In this document: positions 29,950 through 38,159 of the stretch, in pieces
Position numbering within the stretch: position 1 is the first letter of the stretch
How the letters are laid out: every line of letters starts with the position of its first letter
Assembly (NCBI RefSeq): GCF_029016485.1
Contig: NZ_CP092106.1
Coordinates: 806,001-870,000 of the forward strand
Origin: Vibrio sp. JC009
GTDB taxonomy: Bacteria; Pseudomonadota; Gammaproteobacteria; Enterobacterales; Vibrionaceae
DNA length: 64,000 nt
Reading direction: 5' to 3'
Program-made: the position numbers and the translations under genes
Notes under the pieces: generated by a model
Databases searched by the model: none
What the model was told of the DNA's origin: nothing
Seen by the model: the letters and a program-made list of their open reading frames with translations, nothing else

Positions 29950-29981
29950 GCCTACAAATTGGACTTCTTCAAAGTGATAGC

Positions 29982-30884
29982 GTGAAACCAGCATTGATAA
30001 GCAATATTCAACGGTTCTCTCTTGATGATGGGCCTGGAATCAGGACCACCATTTTTTTTAAGGGATGCAATTTACGTTGTGCCTGGTGTCATAACCCGGA
30101 AACAATAGGCTCTCTACCTACACTTCAGTTTATTGCCAGTAATTGCACTTCTTGTGGAAACTGCTCGCCTGTATGCACCCAGAAAGCTCACAAAACAGAA
30201 GGGTATGTGCACTCATTCGACCGTACAAAGTGCATCGGCTGTGGTGATTGTGTTGAATCCTGTGCCCAGGATGCTCTGGAACTCATAGGGAAAAGCTATA
30301 GCCCCGGCAAACTGTTCACCGAAATAGTCAAGGATCGACACTATTACTCAACATCAGGTGGTGGTGTGACATTCTCGGGTGGTGAGGCCGCACTGCAAGT
30401 CGATTTCATTCTAGAGGTAGCAAAGCTTTGTAAAGCGGAAGGTATATCCATGGTTTTAGACACCGCCGGAAATGTGCCGTTTAAAAGCATAGAAAAGCTA
30501 CTCCCATACATTTCACTTTTTCTTTATGACTTAAAGTGCATCGATTCAGAAAAACATAAACGATGGACTAAGGTGGATAACCGAAGAATTATCAGAAACC
30601 TACAGTTGATCGACCAAAGTAAAGCGAAATATGTCGTTCGTATTCCGGTTATTCCTAATTTTAATACCAGTGTTGAAGAACATAGCCGCATAGCCCAATT
30701 TGTCGCAACTCTATCTAATCCAAGCCAGGTTCAACTGCTCCCTTACCATAGCTATGGAGCAGGAAAATACGAAGCGATAGGGCTGGTCAACACCACCAAA
30801 GAGTATGCTCCACCAACCGAGGGATTTTTGCAAAAAGCATTGCAGTGCTACCACGACTTGGGGCTAAGTGCAGAAATCGCATAA
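29982..30884 (+). CDS. Glycyl-radical-enzyme activating enzyme (radical SAM, two extra 4Fe-4S clusters)
   Basis: From this start the protein has 300 residues. It opens with the activase signature NIQRFSLDDGPGIRTTIFFKGC, and the radical-SAM motif CxxxCxxC is at Cys29, 33 and 36 (CNLRCAWC). A ferredoxin-like insert follows with CTSCGNCSPVC (55-65) and CIGCGDCVESC (84-94), and the GGVTFSGGEA motif binds SAM. This cluster-rich form activates dehydratase and lyase type GREs rather than pyruvate formate-lyase. The frame is open back to a TTG at 29919, but that TTG is the -35 hexamer; I chose GTG at 29982, although its ribosome-binding site is weak. The GRE follows 61 bases later. Confidence 0.88.
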   Translation: MKPALISNIQRFSLDDGPGIRTTIFFKGCNLRCAWCHNPETIGSLPTLQFIASNCTSCGNCSPVCTQKAHKTEGYVHSFDRTKCIGCGDCVESCAQDALELIGKSYSPGKLFTEIVKDRHYYSTSGGGVTFSGGEAALQVDFILEVAKLCKAEGISMVLDTAGNVPFKSIEKLLPYISLFLYDLKCIDSEKHKRWTKVDNRRIIRNLQLIDQSKAKYVVRIPVIPNFNTSVEEHSRIAQFVATLSNPSQVQLLPYHSYGAGKYEAIGLVNTTKEYAPPTEGFLQKALQCYHDLGLSAEIA

Positions 30885-30945
30885 TGAAAATAGAACTCAA
30901 CAGAAAGCAAAATCAGACTTACATAATTATTCAAGGAAGAAAGCA

Positions 30946-33288
30946 ATGACAGCACCAACCGTTACCATGAGCAAACGCGTCAAATACATATTTGACCGCC
31001 GTCATAACTATTATGACCGGAAAGAAATACCTAAAAGAGCTCCTCACTATCATACTGCTTTTGCTAAGCATGAGCATGATTCGAAAAGTATCCAGATTGC
31101 CATGGGCTTTAAAAATTTTATTTGTGAGAAGAAAATTCTTGTTTGTGAGCATGATATCCTGGCCGGATTTGCCTATCGCTATACTTACAAACCGTCATCG
31201 CCTTTTAACCTTCCGCAAGATTATGATCCGTTATATCGTCCGCCAGCAGGTATCGATACCTTTGAGGAAGCTGAGGCTGGGATTCTCGCCAACAACTTTG
31301 CTAGCGATTCCCAGGAAGCAGAAGAAATGCGAACATTCGCGCAGTGCGTATCAAAGTGGTTATATAAACACTGGGAGTCAGGACACATAATTCCCGGCTT
31401 TGAGAGTCTTATACAAGACGGGATAGGCGGCCGAATTCAGCAAATAGAAGCGGCTCTGGAACAGGCTAATAGCTCTGAAAAAGACGATCTGCAAGCAATG
31501 TTAATTTGTCAGCAGGCCGCATCTGAATATATTACTCGTTATGCTGACCACACTGCTCTGCTATCCAAACAGACAGACGATATTAATTTTAAGTCGCACC
31601 TGGATATGATGGAACAGTCATTACGCAATATATCTCACAAACCGGCACAGACGTTTTTCGAAGCGGTTCAACTTGTCTGGCTGACTCACGAAATGTTGTA
31701 CGCAGAGAACTTCCCCGCTTCTTTTTCATTTGGTCGGATGGATGAATATCTGTTTCCATTTTACGAGAAGGACCTCAAAAATGGTGTAATGACCAAGGAG
31801 CAAGCGGTTGATATCATTGATGCCCTTTGGCTCAAGTTCGGCATTACTCTCCACGGCTATCAGAACATCACTCTGGGCGGGTTGGATAAGAATAACAATT
31901 ATGTAGCCAACGAACTCACGGTAATGATGCTACAAGCCAGCCGTAAAACTCGCTTCGACCAACCTCTGCTTTGTCTTCGCTATCATGAATCTATGCCGGA
32001 ACACATTTGGGAAGAAAGCATTGCACTATTACAGACAGGGATAGGTTTGCCCGCTATTTTCATCGATGACTTTTGCATCAAAACAAAGATGCAAATGGGG
32101 CAAAGCAAAGAAGATGCTCTGAATTACGGCCTGGTGGGATGCGTCGAAATGGCTTGTCCGGGTAAAGAGTACTCGAAAACAGAGGCGTTACGTATTAACT
32201 TAGGAAAAATTCTTGAGATTATGTTCTTTGACGGCAAAAGTAATAGCACAACGGCAGGAGGTATCATTGGTAATTCTTCGATTGCGAGTATTGCGGTGAG
32301 CAAAGAAAGCATTCAAAACTATAAGTTTCCGCTGTTCAGTGGCTATCGATTTGATCAAATAGCCAGTTTTGAAGAACTGTTCGACTGGTATAAATCTGAG
32401 TTATCAGAGCAGCTAAAGTTTTCGATGACAGCCATAAATCGACTAGACTCTGCGCTTCCTAAATGCTATCCGACGCCTTTCTTGTCTGCATTTATGGATG
32501 GGTGTATCGAGAATGGTAAAGATGTGACAGCAGGGGGAGCCATATACAATAACTCAGCAGTGAATCTATGCGGGATGGCGAATGTTGTTGACTCGCTCTG
32601 CGCTATCAGAACACTAGTTTTTGAAGAGAAACAATATTCTCTACAAGATTTTAAACAGGCAATGAAATCGAACTACGAAGGTTACGAAGATTTGCATCTG
32701 GCGATACAACGCAAATGCCCGAAATTTGGCAATGATATAGATAAAGTCGATAGCCTGATGGCAGAGCTTGTTGCATCGGCAAACAGTGTGGTTGAATCGT
32801 TTACAAACCCTCGCGGTGGACGTTGGCAAATGGGGCTGTATTCTGTAGAAGATCACGTAAAGATGGGTATCAATACTGGCGCTCTTCCTGATGGAAGACG
32901 GAATGGCGAAGCGATGGCTAGTGCTATCTCGCCTGTTCAGGGAAAAGATATCAATGGGCCGACAGCCGCAATCAACTCACTACTAAAGACAGATTTAAGT
33001 GTTGCTACAAATGGTATGGTCTTAGATATTAAATTTAGTCCGACTTTCTTTGATAAAAAGAGTCACCATCAAGCACTAAGAATGCTAGTGCAGGCATACG
33101 CAGAGCAAGGAGGTGGAGAGATTCAGTTCAATGTTATGGATCGAAATACCTTACTGGATGCTCAGACCAATCCTGAACAATATAAAGATTTGGTCGTAAG
33201 GGTTTCCGGCTTCAGCGCATACTTCACTAGTCTGGTAAAAGAAACACAAGATGAGATTATCTTGCGGACTGAGCATATGGGCGTGTAA
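30946..33288 (+). CDS. Glycyl radical enzyme of unknown specificity (Cys-x-Glu eliminase type)
   Basis: The protein has 780 residues from the ATG at 30946, preceded by AAGGAAG. It contains the PFL-like domain (SFGRMDEYLFPFYEKDL near 260; ITLGGLDKNNNYVANELT), the active-site loop GCVE with Cys399 and Glu401, and the C-terminal glycyl radical loop RVSGFSAYF with Gly755. Cys-x-Glu is the pattern of radical dehydratases and C-N or C-S lyases (glycerol, propanediol, choline, hydroxyproline, isethionate enzymes), not of pyruvate formate-lyase. The residue after GCVE is Met, not the Pro I remember in glycerol dehydratase, CutC and IslA; the following CPGKEYSKTEALRIN is closest to HypD-like text. Substrate not assignable. 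It pairs with the upstream activase and a TRAP importer. Confidence 0.85.
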   Translation: MTAPTVTMSKRVKYIFDRRHNYYDRKEIPKRAPHYHTAFAKHEHDSKSIQIAMGFKNFICEKKILVCEHDILAGFAYRYTYKPSSPFNLPQDYDPLYRPPAGIDTFEEAEAGILANNFASDSQEAEEMRTFAQCVSKWLYKHWESGHIIPGFESLIQDGIGGRIQQIEAALEQANSSEKDDLQAMLICQQAASEYITRYADHTALLSKQTDDINFKSHLDMMEQSLRNISHKPAQTFFEAVQLVWLTHEMLYAENFPASFSFGRMDEYLFPFYEKDLKNGVMTKEQAVDIIDALWLKFGITLHGYQNITLGGLDKNNNYVANELTVMMLQASRKTRFDQPLLCLRYHESMPEHIWEESIALLQTGIGLPAIFIDDFCIKTKMQMGQSKEDALNYGLVGCVEMACPGKEYSKTEALRINLGKILEIMFFDGKSNSTTAGGIIGNSSIASIAVSKESIQNYKFPLFSGYRFDQIASFEELFDWYKSELSEQLKFSMTAINRLDSALPKCYPTPFLSAFMDGCIENGKDVTAGGAIYNNSAVNLCGMANVVDSLCAIRTLVFEEKQYSLQDFKQAMKSNYEGYEDLHLAIQRKCPKFGNDIDKVDSLMAELVASANSVVESFTNPRGGRWQMGLYSVEDHVKMGINTGALPDGRRNGEAMASAISPVQGKDINGPTAAINSLLKTDLSVATNGMVLDIKFSPTFFDKKSHHQALRMLVQAYAEQGGGEIQFNVMDRNTLLDAQTNPEQYKDLVVRVSGFSAYFTSLVKETQDEIILRTEHMGV

Positions 33289-33325
33289 TCAAAAAAGAGA
33301 CAGGCATAAAATTGCTACCATACGT

Positions 33326-33376
33326 AACCGGATATGCCCAGTTGAAAAAACTGCTGTGATATCCGGTTATTTTTTG
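33326..33376. terminator. Terminator between the glycyl radical enzyme and the convergent GntR gene
   Basis: AACCGGATAT (33326-33335) pairs perfectly with ATATCCGGTT (33359-33368), followed by a T run at 33370-33375. It ends the activase-GRE operon, 1 base short of the convergent regulator's stop. Confidence 0.82.
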
Positions 33377-34027
33377 TCACAGAACGCCGAGCTTGCGGTC
33401 AATAATATCGATATAAACCCGAATGTGATTTTCAGCAATAGTTTTGCTCAGACTTCCATCTTTCTGCTCAATCGCGTCGAATAACCGGCGATGACTTTCA
33501 AACTGTTCCAACATTTGCTCGGGTGAGAACACAAGATAATGCCAAAATCTGGCACCAAGACTTTGGTAGCTTCGCAACAACTTTTCAAGTTGAGGGTTAC
33601 CAGTAGAGGAGTAGATGATGTTATGAAACTCAGATTCTAGTTGAATCAAAGCTTTGTCATTTACTTGACCTTCCTCCTCAAAACTTTCTACTTCATCAAG
33701 AATATTTTTTAGGTTCGCAAGTTGTTCTTCTGTAATTCTTGATGCTGTTAGCTCGGCAGCAATACCTTCAATACCTACTCGAACCTCAGTAATTTGTTTT
33801 AGAAAGTTAAAATCCATGGGGGCAACCCATGTTCCGGAACGGGGAACCCGATTTATCAGCCCTTCACTTTGCAGTTCAAGAAACACGTCACGAAGCGGTG
33901 TTCGACCGATACCGTATTGCTCCATGATTTCTTTATCTTTCAGCAAATCGCCGGGAGAAAGTTGCTGTGTAATTATACGATATTTAAGATCTTCATAAGT
34001 TTTTTGCTTAGTGGAGGTCATACCCAT
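33377..34027 (-). CDS. GntR-family transcriptional regulator, FadR/FCD subfamily
   Basis: The 216-residue protein has an N-terminal winged helix (about residues 8-75: TYEDLKYRIITQQLSPGDLLKDKEIMEQYGIGRTPLRDVFLELQSEGLINRVPRSGTWV, in parts) and a C-terminal all-helical FCD effector domain (about 85-205), which in this family binds a carboxylate through a metal held by Asp and His residues (ESEFHNIIYSSTGN; ESHRRLFDAIEQKD). It lies between the GRE operon (convergent) and the TRAP operon (divergent). Two matching operator-like sites at the promoters of both operons make it the probable repressor of the cluster, with the imported acid as likely inducer. Confidence 0.88.
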   Translation of the reverse strand: MGMTSTKQKTYEDLKYRIITQQLSPGDLLKDKEIMEQYGIGRTPLRDVFLELQSEGLINRVPRSGTWVAPMDFNFLKQITEVRVGIEGIAAELTASRITEEQLANLKNILDEVESFEEEGQVNDKALIQLESEFHNIIYSSTGNPQLEKLLRSYQSLGARFWHYLVFSPEQMLEQFESHRRLFDAIEQKDGSLSKTIAENHIRVYIDIIDRKLGVL

Positions 34028-34548
34028 CTCTGCTTTTTTACTACTGGCTAACCAATGGAAGTATATTCAGATTAATGCATCTTTACCAAGTAAAGTTGTG
34101 CATGAACTACAAAAATGATTCTAGAAAACATACCTGCAAACTAATTTGCCACACAATATAACATGGAGTTAACTTGTTGAATATTAAGTCTTTGTGTGTG
34201 CTTTTGGTGCAAGCTGACCTTTTGTAGTGCATTCCGCTGATAAAGCACAACCCTTTGCTTCGAAAAGCTGTATTTAGCACAAATCACGGGTGTCAAAATA
34301 CAAAGATCCTCCCCCTCATCATTTATCTTACCTAATTGGTATACCTACTGGTATATCAGTTAGTTGGCGCAAAAAACACGATGCAATGATTGAAACTCTA
34401 GTGGCCAGAAAGTTTAGTGACCGCTGTCTTTACTGAATAACCTTGAGAGTGGCATGGTTACTGCAACTCTATAAGCAGCTTACTAAAAACTCTTTTTATA
34501 TTATTGAGTTGTTAAGTTTTAGATACATAACATATACAAGGATGAACC
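34028..34548. promoter_or_regulatory. GntR / TRAP divergent control region with operator-like site
   Basis: This 521-base spacer is AT-rich and has no gene. At 34336-34361 it carries TTGGTATACCTACTGGTATATC and flanks; in reverse complement this reads AACTGATATACCAGT then GGTATACC, with the perfect inverted repeat TATACC-AGTA-GGTATA. It matches the site in the GRE promoter (29924-29949) at 23 of 26 positions. The site is about 190 bases before the TRAP binding-protein start. No sigma-54 promoter is visible here. Confidence 0.65.
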
Positions 34549-35577
34549 ATGAAACTGAACAGAAATAAGGCTGTGAAGACCATGCTCTGGATAGCCAGTC
34601 TGGCTCTCTTTACCGTTCCCGGGCTTCAAGCAAAAACGATGAATCTCAAGTTTGCGCATCAGAACAATGTTTACGATGCTGACCAACTCTTGGCTGAAAC
34701 CTTTAAGAAATTGGTAGAAGAAAAAACGGATGGGGCTTTGGACATTAACATCTATCCTGGCACTCTTACCGGCTCTGAAGAAGAAGCGCTCGAATTTGCA
34801 ACCATGGGAACCGTTGATTTTTCAGCAAATAGTGCTGGTCATATCGCAGGTTACTACGATGATATTCAATTCCTTCAACTCCCATACCTATTTAAAAGCC
34901 ACGAGCACTACAACGTAGCCAGACGATCTGGTGTGATTGAAGAAATTCTGGAAGGGGTAAGCAAAGCAACCGGAATGATAGCTCTGGGCATCTATTCTGA
35001 CTGTAACGGTTTCGCAATCGCAAGTAAGAAAGCCATCAACAGCATCAAAGATGCTAAAGGAATGAAGCTGAGATGCATGCAGAATCCGCTGTTTATTGAC
35101 ACCTACGAAGCATTTGGCTTTACAGCTACACCTACAGACTGGGGTGAGTTGTACACATCACTTCAAACAGGCATGGTTGAAGCCGATGATTTAGGTGTGT
35201 ATTGCAACAGCATCTTCAAAATGAGTGAAGTTGTTGGAAGCTATGCCATTCTGAACCAAATGTGGACGCAAAAGATCCTGTTTGTTTCTCCTATCACCTG
35301 GGGCAAGTTAAATGACGAGCAGAAAGCGATTGTGAAAAGCGTTGCTAACGAAGCGATTGAACTGACTGACGCCTGGCAGTATGCACGTGAAGCTCAGTAT
35401 ATCGAAAAAGTGAAAGCTGCGGGTCAAACTGTCACCTACCCGGATACGGCAGAGTTTAAAACAGCCGCTGAATCTGTTTATACCAAGTGGTTTAAAAATA
35501 AACCTAACTGGAAATCCTGGTATGAGCAAATCCAGTACCTGGATCCTAATGCCCGATTACCGAAAGCCTATCAATAA
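34549..35577 (+). CDS. TRAP transporter solute-binding protein (DctP family) of the GRE cluster
   Basis: The 342-residue periplasmic protein has a signal peptide (AVKTMLWIASLALFTVPGLQA, in part, cleaved near residue 29) and the DctP fold: MNLKFAHQNNVYDADQLLAETFKKLVEEKTDGALDINIYPGTLTGSEEEALE in pieces, and the ligand region KLRCMQNPLFIDTYEAFGFTATPTDWGELYTSLQTGMVEADD, with the conserved Arg that in characterised relatives binds the substrate carboxylate. The segment usually reading DGQEN is EADDLG here, so the ligand may be atypical. It heads a three-gene operon with DctQ and DctM subunits. Confidence 0.9.
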   Translation: MKLNRNKAVKTMLWIASLALFTVPGLQAKTMNLKFAHQNNVYDADQLLAETFKKLVEEKTDGALDINIYPGTLTGSEEEALEFATMGTVDFSANSAGHIAGYYDDIQFLQLPYLFKSHEHYNVARRSGVIEEILEGVSKATGMIALGIYSDCNGFAIASKKAINSIKDAKGMKLRCMQNPLFIDTYEAFGFTATPTDWGELYTSLQTGMVEADDLGVYCNSIFKMSEVVGSYAILNQMWTQKILFVSPITWGKLNDEQKAIVKSVANEAIELTDAWQYAREAQYIEKVKAAGQTVTYPDTAEFKTAAESVYTKWFKNKPNWKSWYEQIQYLDPNARLPKAYQ

Positions 35578-35659
35578 CTAAATCCTGGCGCTGGTGTTCT
35601 CGAAAAGACTTAGGTTGAGTTTGAACACCGGCCCTATCTTCCAAAGGAAAGGTAATAAG

Positions 35660-36154
35660 ATGTCTACAACACCGAAATTCGCCGTAATCACAAGCATAGA
35701 CAAAGCTATGAATAGGCTACAAACAGTATGCGGGAATACCATATTTTTGTTATTGGGTGGACTGATTGTTCTGCTTGGAGCGAATATCTTATTAAGATAC
35801 AGCTTTAATGCCCCTATTGCCTGGTCTAATACAGTATCCAGATATGCTTACATCTATATCGTACTTATCGGCAGTGCAATAGCTTATCTCAAGGACGGGC
35901 ATGCAAGAGTTGACTTTTTTTACGATAAAGCAAGTCCCAGAGTAAAAAAGCTGTTTGACTTTATTCACTGCCTGATAATGATGTCTGTCTGTGTCATTTT
36001 TATAGTGATGGGAAGCCAGCATGCTATCTCTATGTGGGCCGTTCACGCACCTATAATACCTTGGTTACCTGTTGGTTTAGTGTACCTTTCGATTCCACTA
36101 TTCGCCCTGCTGGTTTTTCTTTATCTGCTGAAAAAGCTGATTTCTCTTTTCTAA
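35660..36154 (+). CDS. TRAP transporter small membrane subunit (DctQ family) of the GRE cluster
   Basis: The 164-residue protein has four predicted membrane segments (FLLLGGLIVLLGANILL; WSNTVSRYAYIYIVLIGSAIAYL; CLIMMSVCVIFIVMGS; LPVGLVYLSIPLFALLVFLYLL) and the DctQ-type R(Y/V)SFN...W...SRYAY pattern. It is the small subunit that, with DctM, carries out sodium-driven uptake. The frame is open from 35594, but ATG at 35660 has GGAAAGG upstream and gives the usual size. It lies 82 bases after the binding protein and 15 bases before the large subunit. Confidence 0.88.
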   Translation: MSTTPKFAVITSIDKAMNRLQTVCGNTIFLLLGGLIVLLGANILLRYSFNAPIAWSNTVSRYAYIYIVLIGSAIAYLKDGHARVDFFYDKASPRVKKLFDFIHCLIMMSVCVIFIVMGSQHAISMWAVHAPIIPWLPVGLVYLSIPLFALLVFLYLLKKLISLF

Positions 36155-36169
36155 CATCAGGTATAATTC

Positions 36170-37450
36170 ATGACTTATGTTGTATTGATGATTATTTGTT
36201 TTCTGTTGCTCATGGCAATCAGAATTCCTATCCCTTTTGCTCTTATAGCATCAACTTTGATATATTTTATTGGTGCTGATATCCCCTTTAATATTCTGAA
36301 CGTCAGGCTTCTAAGGTCCTTTGATTCCTTCGTACTTCTTGCAATCCCATTTTTTATTCTGGCAGGTAAAATCATGTCAGAAGCGGGAATAAGTGACCGT
36401 ATAATAAAGCTGGCTGATCTTATGGTGGGGAGAGTTAAGGGTAATCTCGCTTACGTAAATATTGTAGTGAGTATGTTCTTTGGTGGTATTACCGGCACAG
36501 CAATTTCTGACACAACGGCAATTGGGTCTGTCATGATTCCGTCCATGACGAAAAAAGGGTATTCAAAAGCCTTTAGTGCTGCGGTAACCGCCGTATCCTC
36601 AACTATGGGGCCTATTATCCCACCTAGCATAATGTTTATCATTTACGGTTCCATAGCCCAGGTTTCTATTCAAGACATGTTTTTAGCAGGCGCACTTCCA
36701 GGAGTGATGGTGGGCGTTGCTCAGATGCTAGTTGTGTGGCTGTATGGTAAGAAAGTTGAACTGCCCAGACGAGAAGAACGTATATCGGCTAAAGAAGGCG
36801 TCGGGATCATCGGTGACGCGTTTTTCGCTATTTTACTCCCGGTAATTATCCTGGGTGGAATAGTCTTCGGAATTGTTAGCCCGACAGAGGCAGCGGTAAT
36901 AGCCACTTTTTATGCCATTTTCATTTCAATGTTTATTTACCGCTCATTGACATGGAAAAAGTTATTGGAAGTTATCCGCGAATCCACGGTTGAAACTGGC
37001 AGTGTATCCATAATTATCGCATCAGCAGCTCTTTTTGGTTGGGCACTCTCGAATGAACAACTACCAATGCTATTTGCACAGTTTCTTATGGAGAACATTC
37101 AGTCTCCCTGGATGATTTTATTGCTAGTCAATGTGCTTCTCTTCTTCTTAGGAATGTTTATGGACTCAATACCAGCTTTAATGATTGTGACTCCTGTTTT
37201 CCTTCCTTTGTTCAAAATGCTTGGAATAGATCCGCTTCACGCGGGATTGTTTATGAGCGTTAACCTGATCACCGGCCTTGCCACACCACCGGTTGGTTGC
37301 TGCCTTTTTGCAGCGTCCATAATTTCGGGTGAAAGTATGGAGAAAATAAGCAAAGCCATCATGCCGTTTATATTAGCTAACGTACTCATTGTTCTGCTAA
37401 TTACATACATTCCCGGTTTTACTCTTTTTATTCCGTCTTTATTTAAGTAG
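36170..37450 (+). CDS. TRAP transporter large membrane subunit (DctM family) of the GRE cluster
   Basis: The 426-residue protein has about twelve membrane segments and the DctM/TRAP-T motifs: IPFFILAGKIMSEAGISDRIIKLAD, FGGITGTAISDTTAIGSVMIPSM (the first substrate/sodium loop), GPIIPPSIMFIIYG, GIVSPTEAAVIATFYA, and NLITGLATPPVGCCLFAAS near the C-terminus. It is the transport channel of the tripartite importer. It is last in the operon. Base composition of the operon looks more AT-rich than the neighbouring housekeeping genes, consistent with acquisition. Confidence 0.9.
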   Translation: MTYVVLMIICFLLLMAIRIPIPFALIASTLIYFIGADIPFNILNVRLLRSFDSFVLLAIPFFILAGKIMSEAGISDRIIKLADLMVGRVKGNLAYVNIVVSMFFGGITGTAISDTTAIGSVMIPSMTKKGYSKAFSAAVTAVSSTMGPIIPPSIMFIIYGSIAQVSIQDMFLAGALPGVMVGVAQMLVVWLYGKKVELPRREERISAKEGVGIIGDAFFAILLPVIILGGIVFGIVSPTEAAVIATFYAIFISMFIYRSLTWKKLLEVIRESTVETGSVSIIIASAALFGWALSNEQLPMLFAQFLMENIQSPWMILLLVNVLLFFLGMFMDSIPALMIVTPVFLPLFKMLGIDPLHAGLFMSVNLITGLATPPVGCCLFAASIISGESMEKISKAIMPFILANVLIVLLITYIPGFTLFIPSLFK

Positions 37451-38159
37451 ACAAAAAATATAAATTAACCAAACCCTAAGAATCACTTATCAGGCAATTG
37501 AGGCCGCAATGTCTGCTTAACCAGCACCGAAGGTGGTTCGTGGCTTGTTCTCCAAGTCACGAACCGAATCTCCCGTTTCCTATCACGGTTTAGAACATAG
37601 CCTTAGTTACACGAGATAAACATACATTTTGAAGTGTCCATGCACGAAATTATCGTTTCTTGCACTTAAGGCACAACGATAAGCCGTACCTGATTGCGTT
37701 TTGGGATACCAAAATATAGGGTAAATTAAGATGCGATTTATGGTAGACAGTTTCATTAGCATGGGAAGGCGCTGAACCGCCTCGGGAGCATACTGTGTTT
37801 TGCATGTTAATGCTGAAATCCTGCATTAAGTTAATCTGAAACTATAAGTTTGGGATGAAAACTTTTGTCCAAAACCTTTCAGATTCGGCATCTCGCATTG
37901 AGATGCCGTTTGTTAATTTGGGGCATCATAAGTTATCCGAAGGGTAGAAATCAGCCCGTTGCCGTAACTCGGAAATGTCCATAAGTGAGCTATGCCTCCC
38001 AGCGAACTTGCATAACGATACAGGCTAAAACTACTGTTTCGGAGCACCCTTCATGAACACTTCTGGGAGTTTTCTTTCACCCCATATGAGCTTCCGTTCG
38101 TTTAGCTTGTGCCGATAAATCAGGGACGGAATTTATCGACTGAAATTCAAACAGTTCCA
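37451..38159. other. Gene-free 709-base stretch at the right edge of the GRE cluster, with repeats
   Basis: No gene is visible. CGGCATCTC-GCATT-GAGATGCCG (37886-37908) is a perfect hairpin inside a block (37866-37952) that recurs at 29444-29531. A 30-base repeat at 38054-38083 is the inverted partner of 28187-28216. The right end abuts the hipA stop. No transposase remnant or tRNA attachment site was found. Confidence 0.6.

Noticed and set aside
29919..29981. Extended N-terminus of the GRE activase from TTG at 29919
   Set aside because: The TTG is part of a consensus -35 hexamer and the following bases form the operator; the added residues do not resemble activase N-termini.
29919..33288. 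Choline TMA-lyase (CutCD) feeding TMA/TMAO chemistry with torYZ
   Set aside because: The active-site text differs from GCVEP, a TRAP importer suits acids rather than choline, and torYZ is 25 kb away with its own regulator.
30946..33288. Isethionate sulfite-lyase (IslA)
   Set aside because: TRAP linkage would fit, but the GCVE-M...KEYSKTEALRIN segment differs from what I remember of IslA, and no sulfite or acetaldehyde genes are nearby. Not excluded without alignment.
28187..38083. Superintegron cassette array
   Set aside because: No series of attC-like sites with the expected core, and operons with their own promoters are not typical of cassettes.
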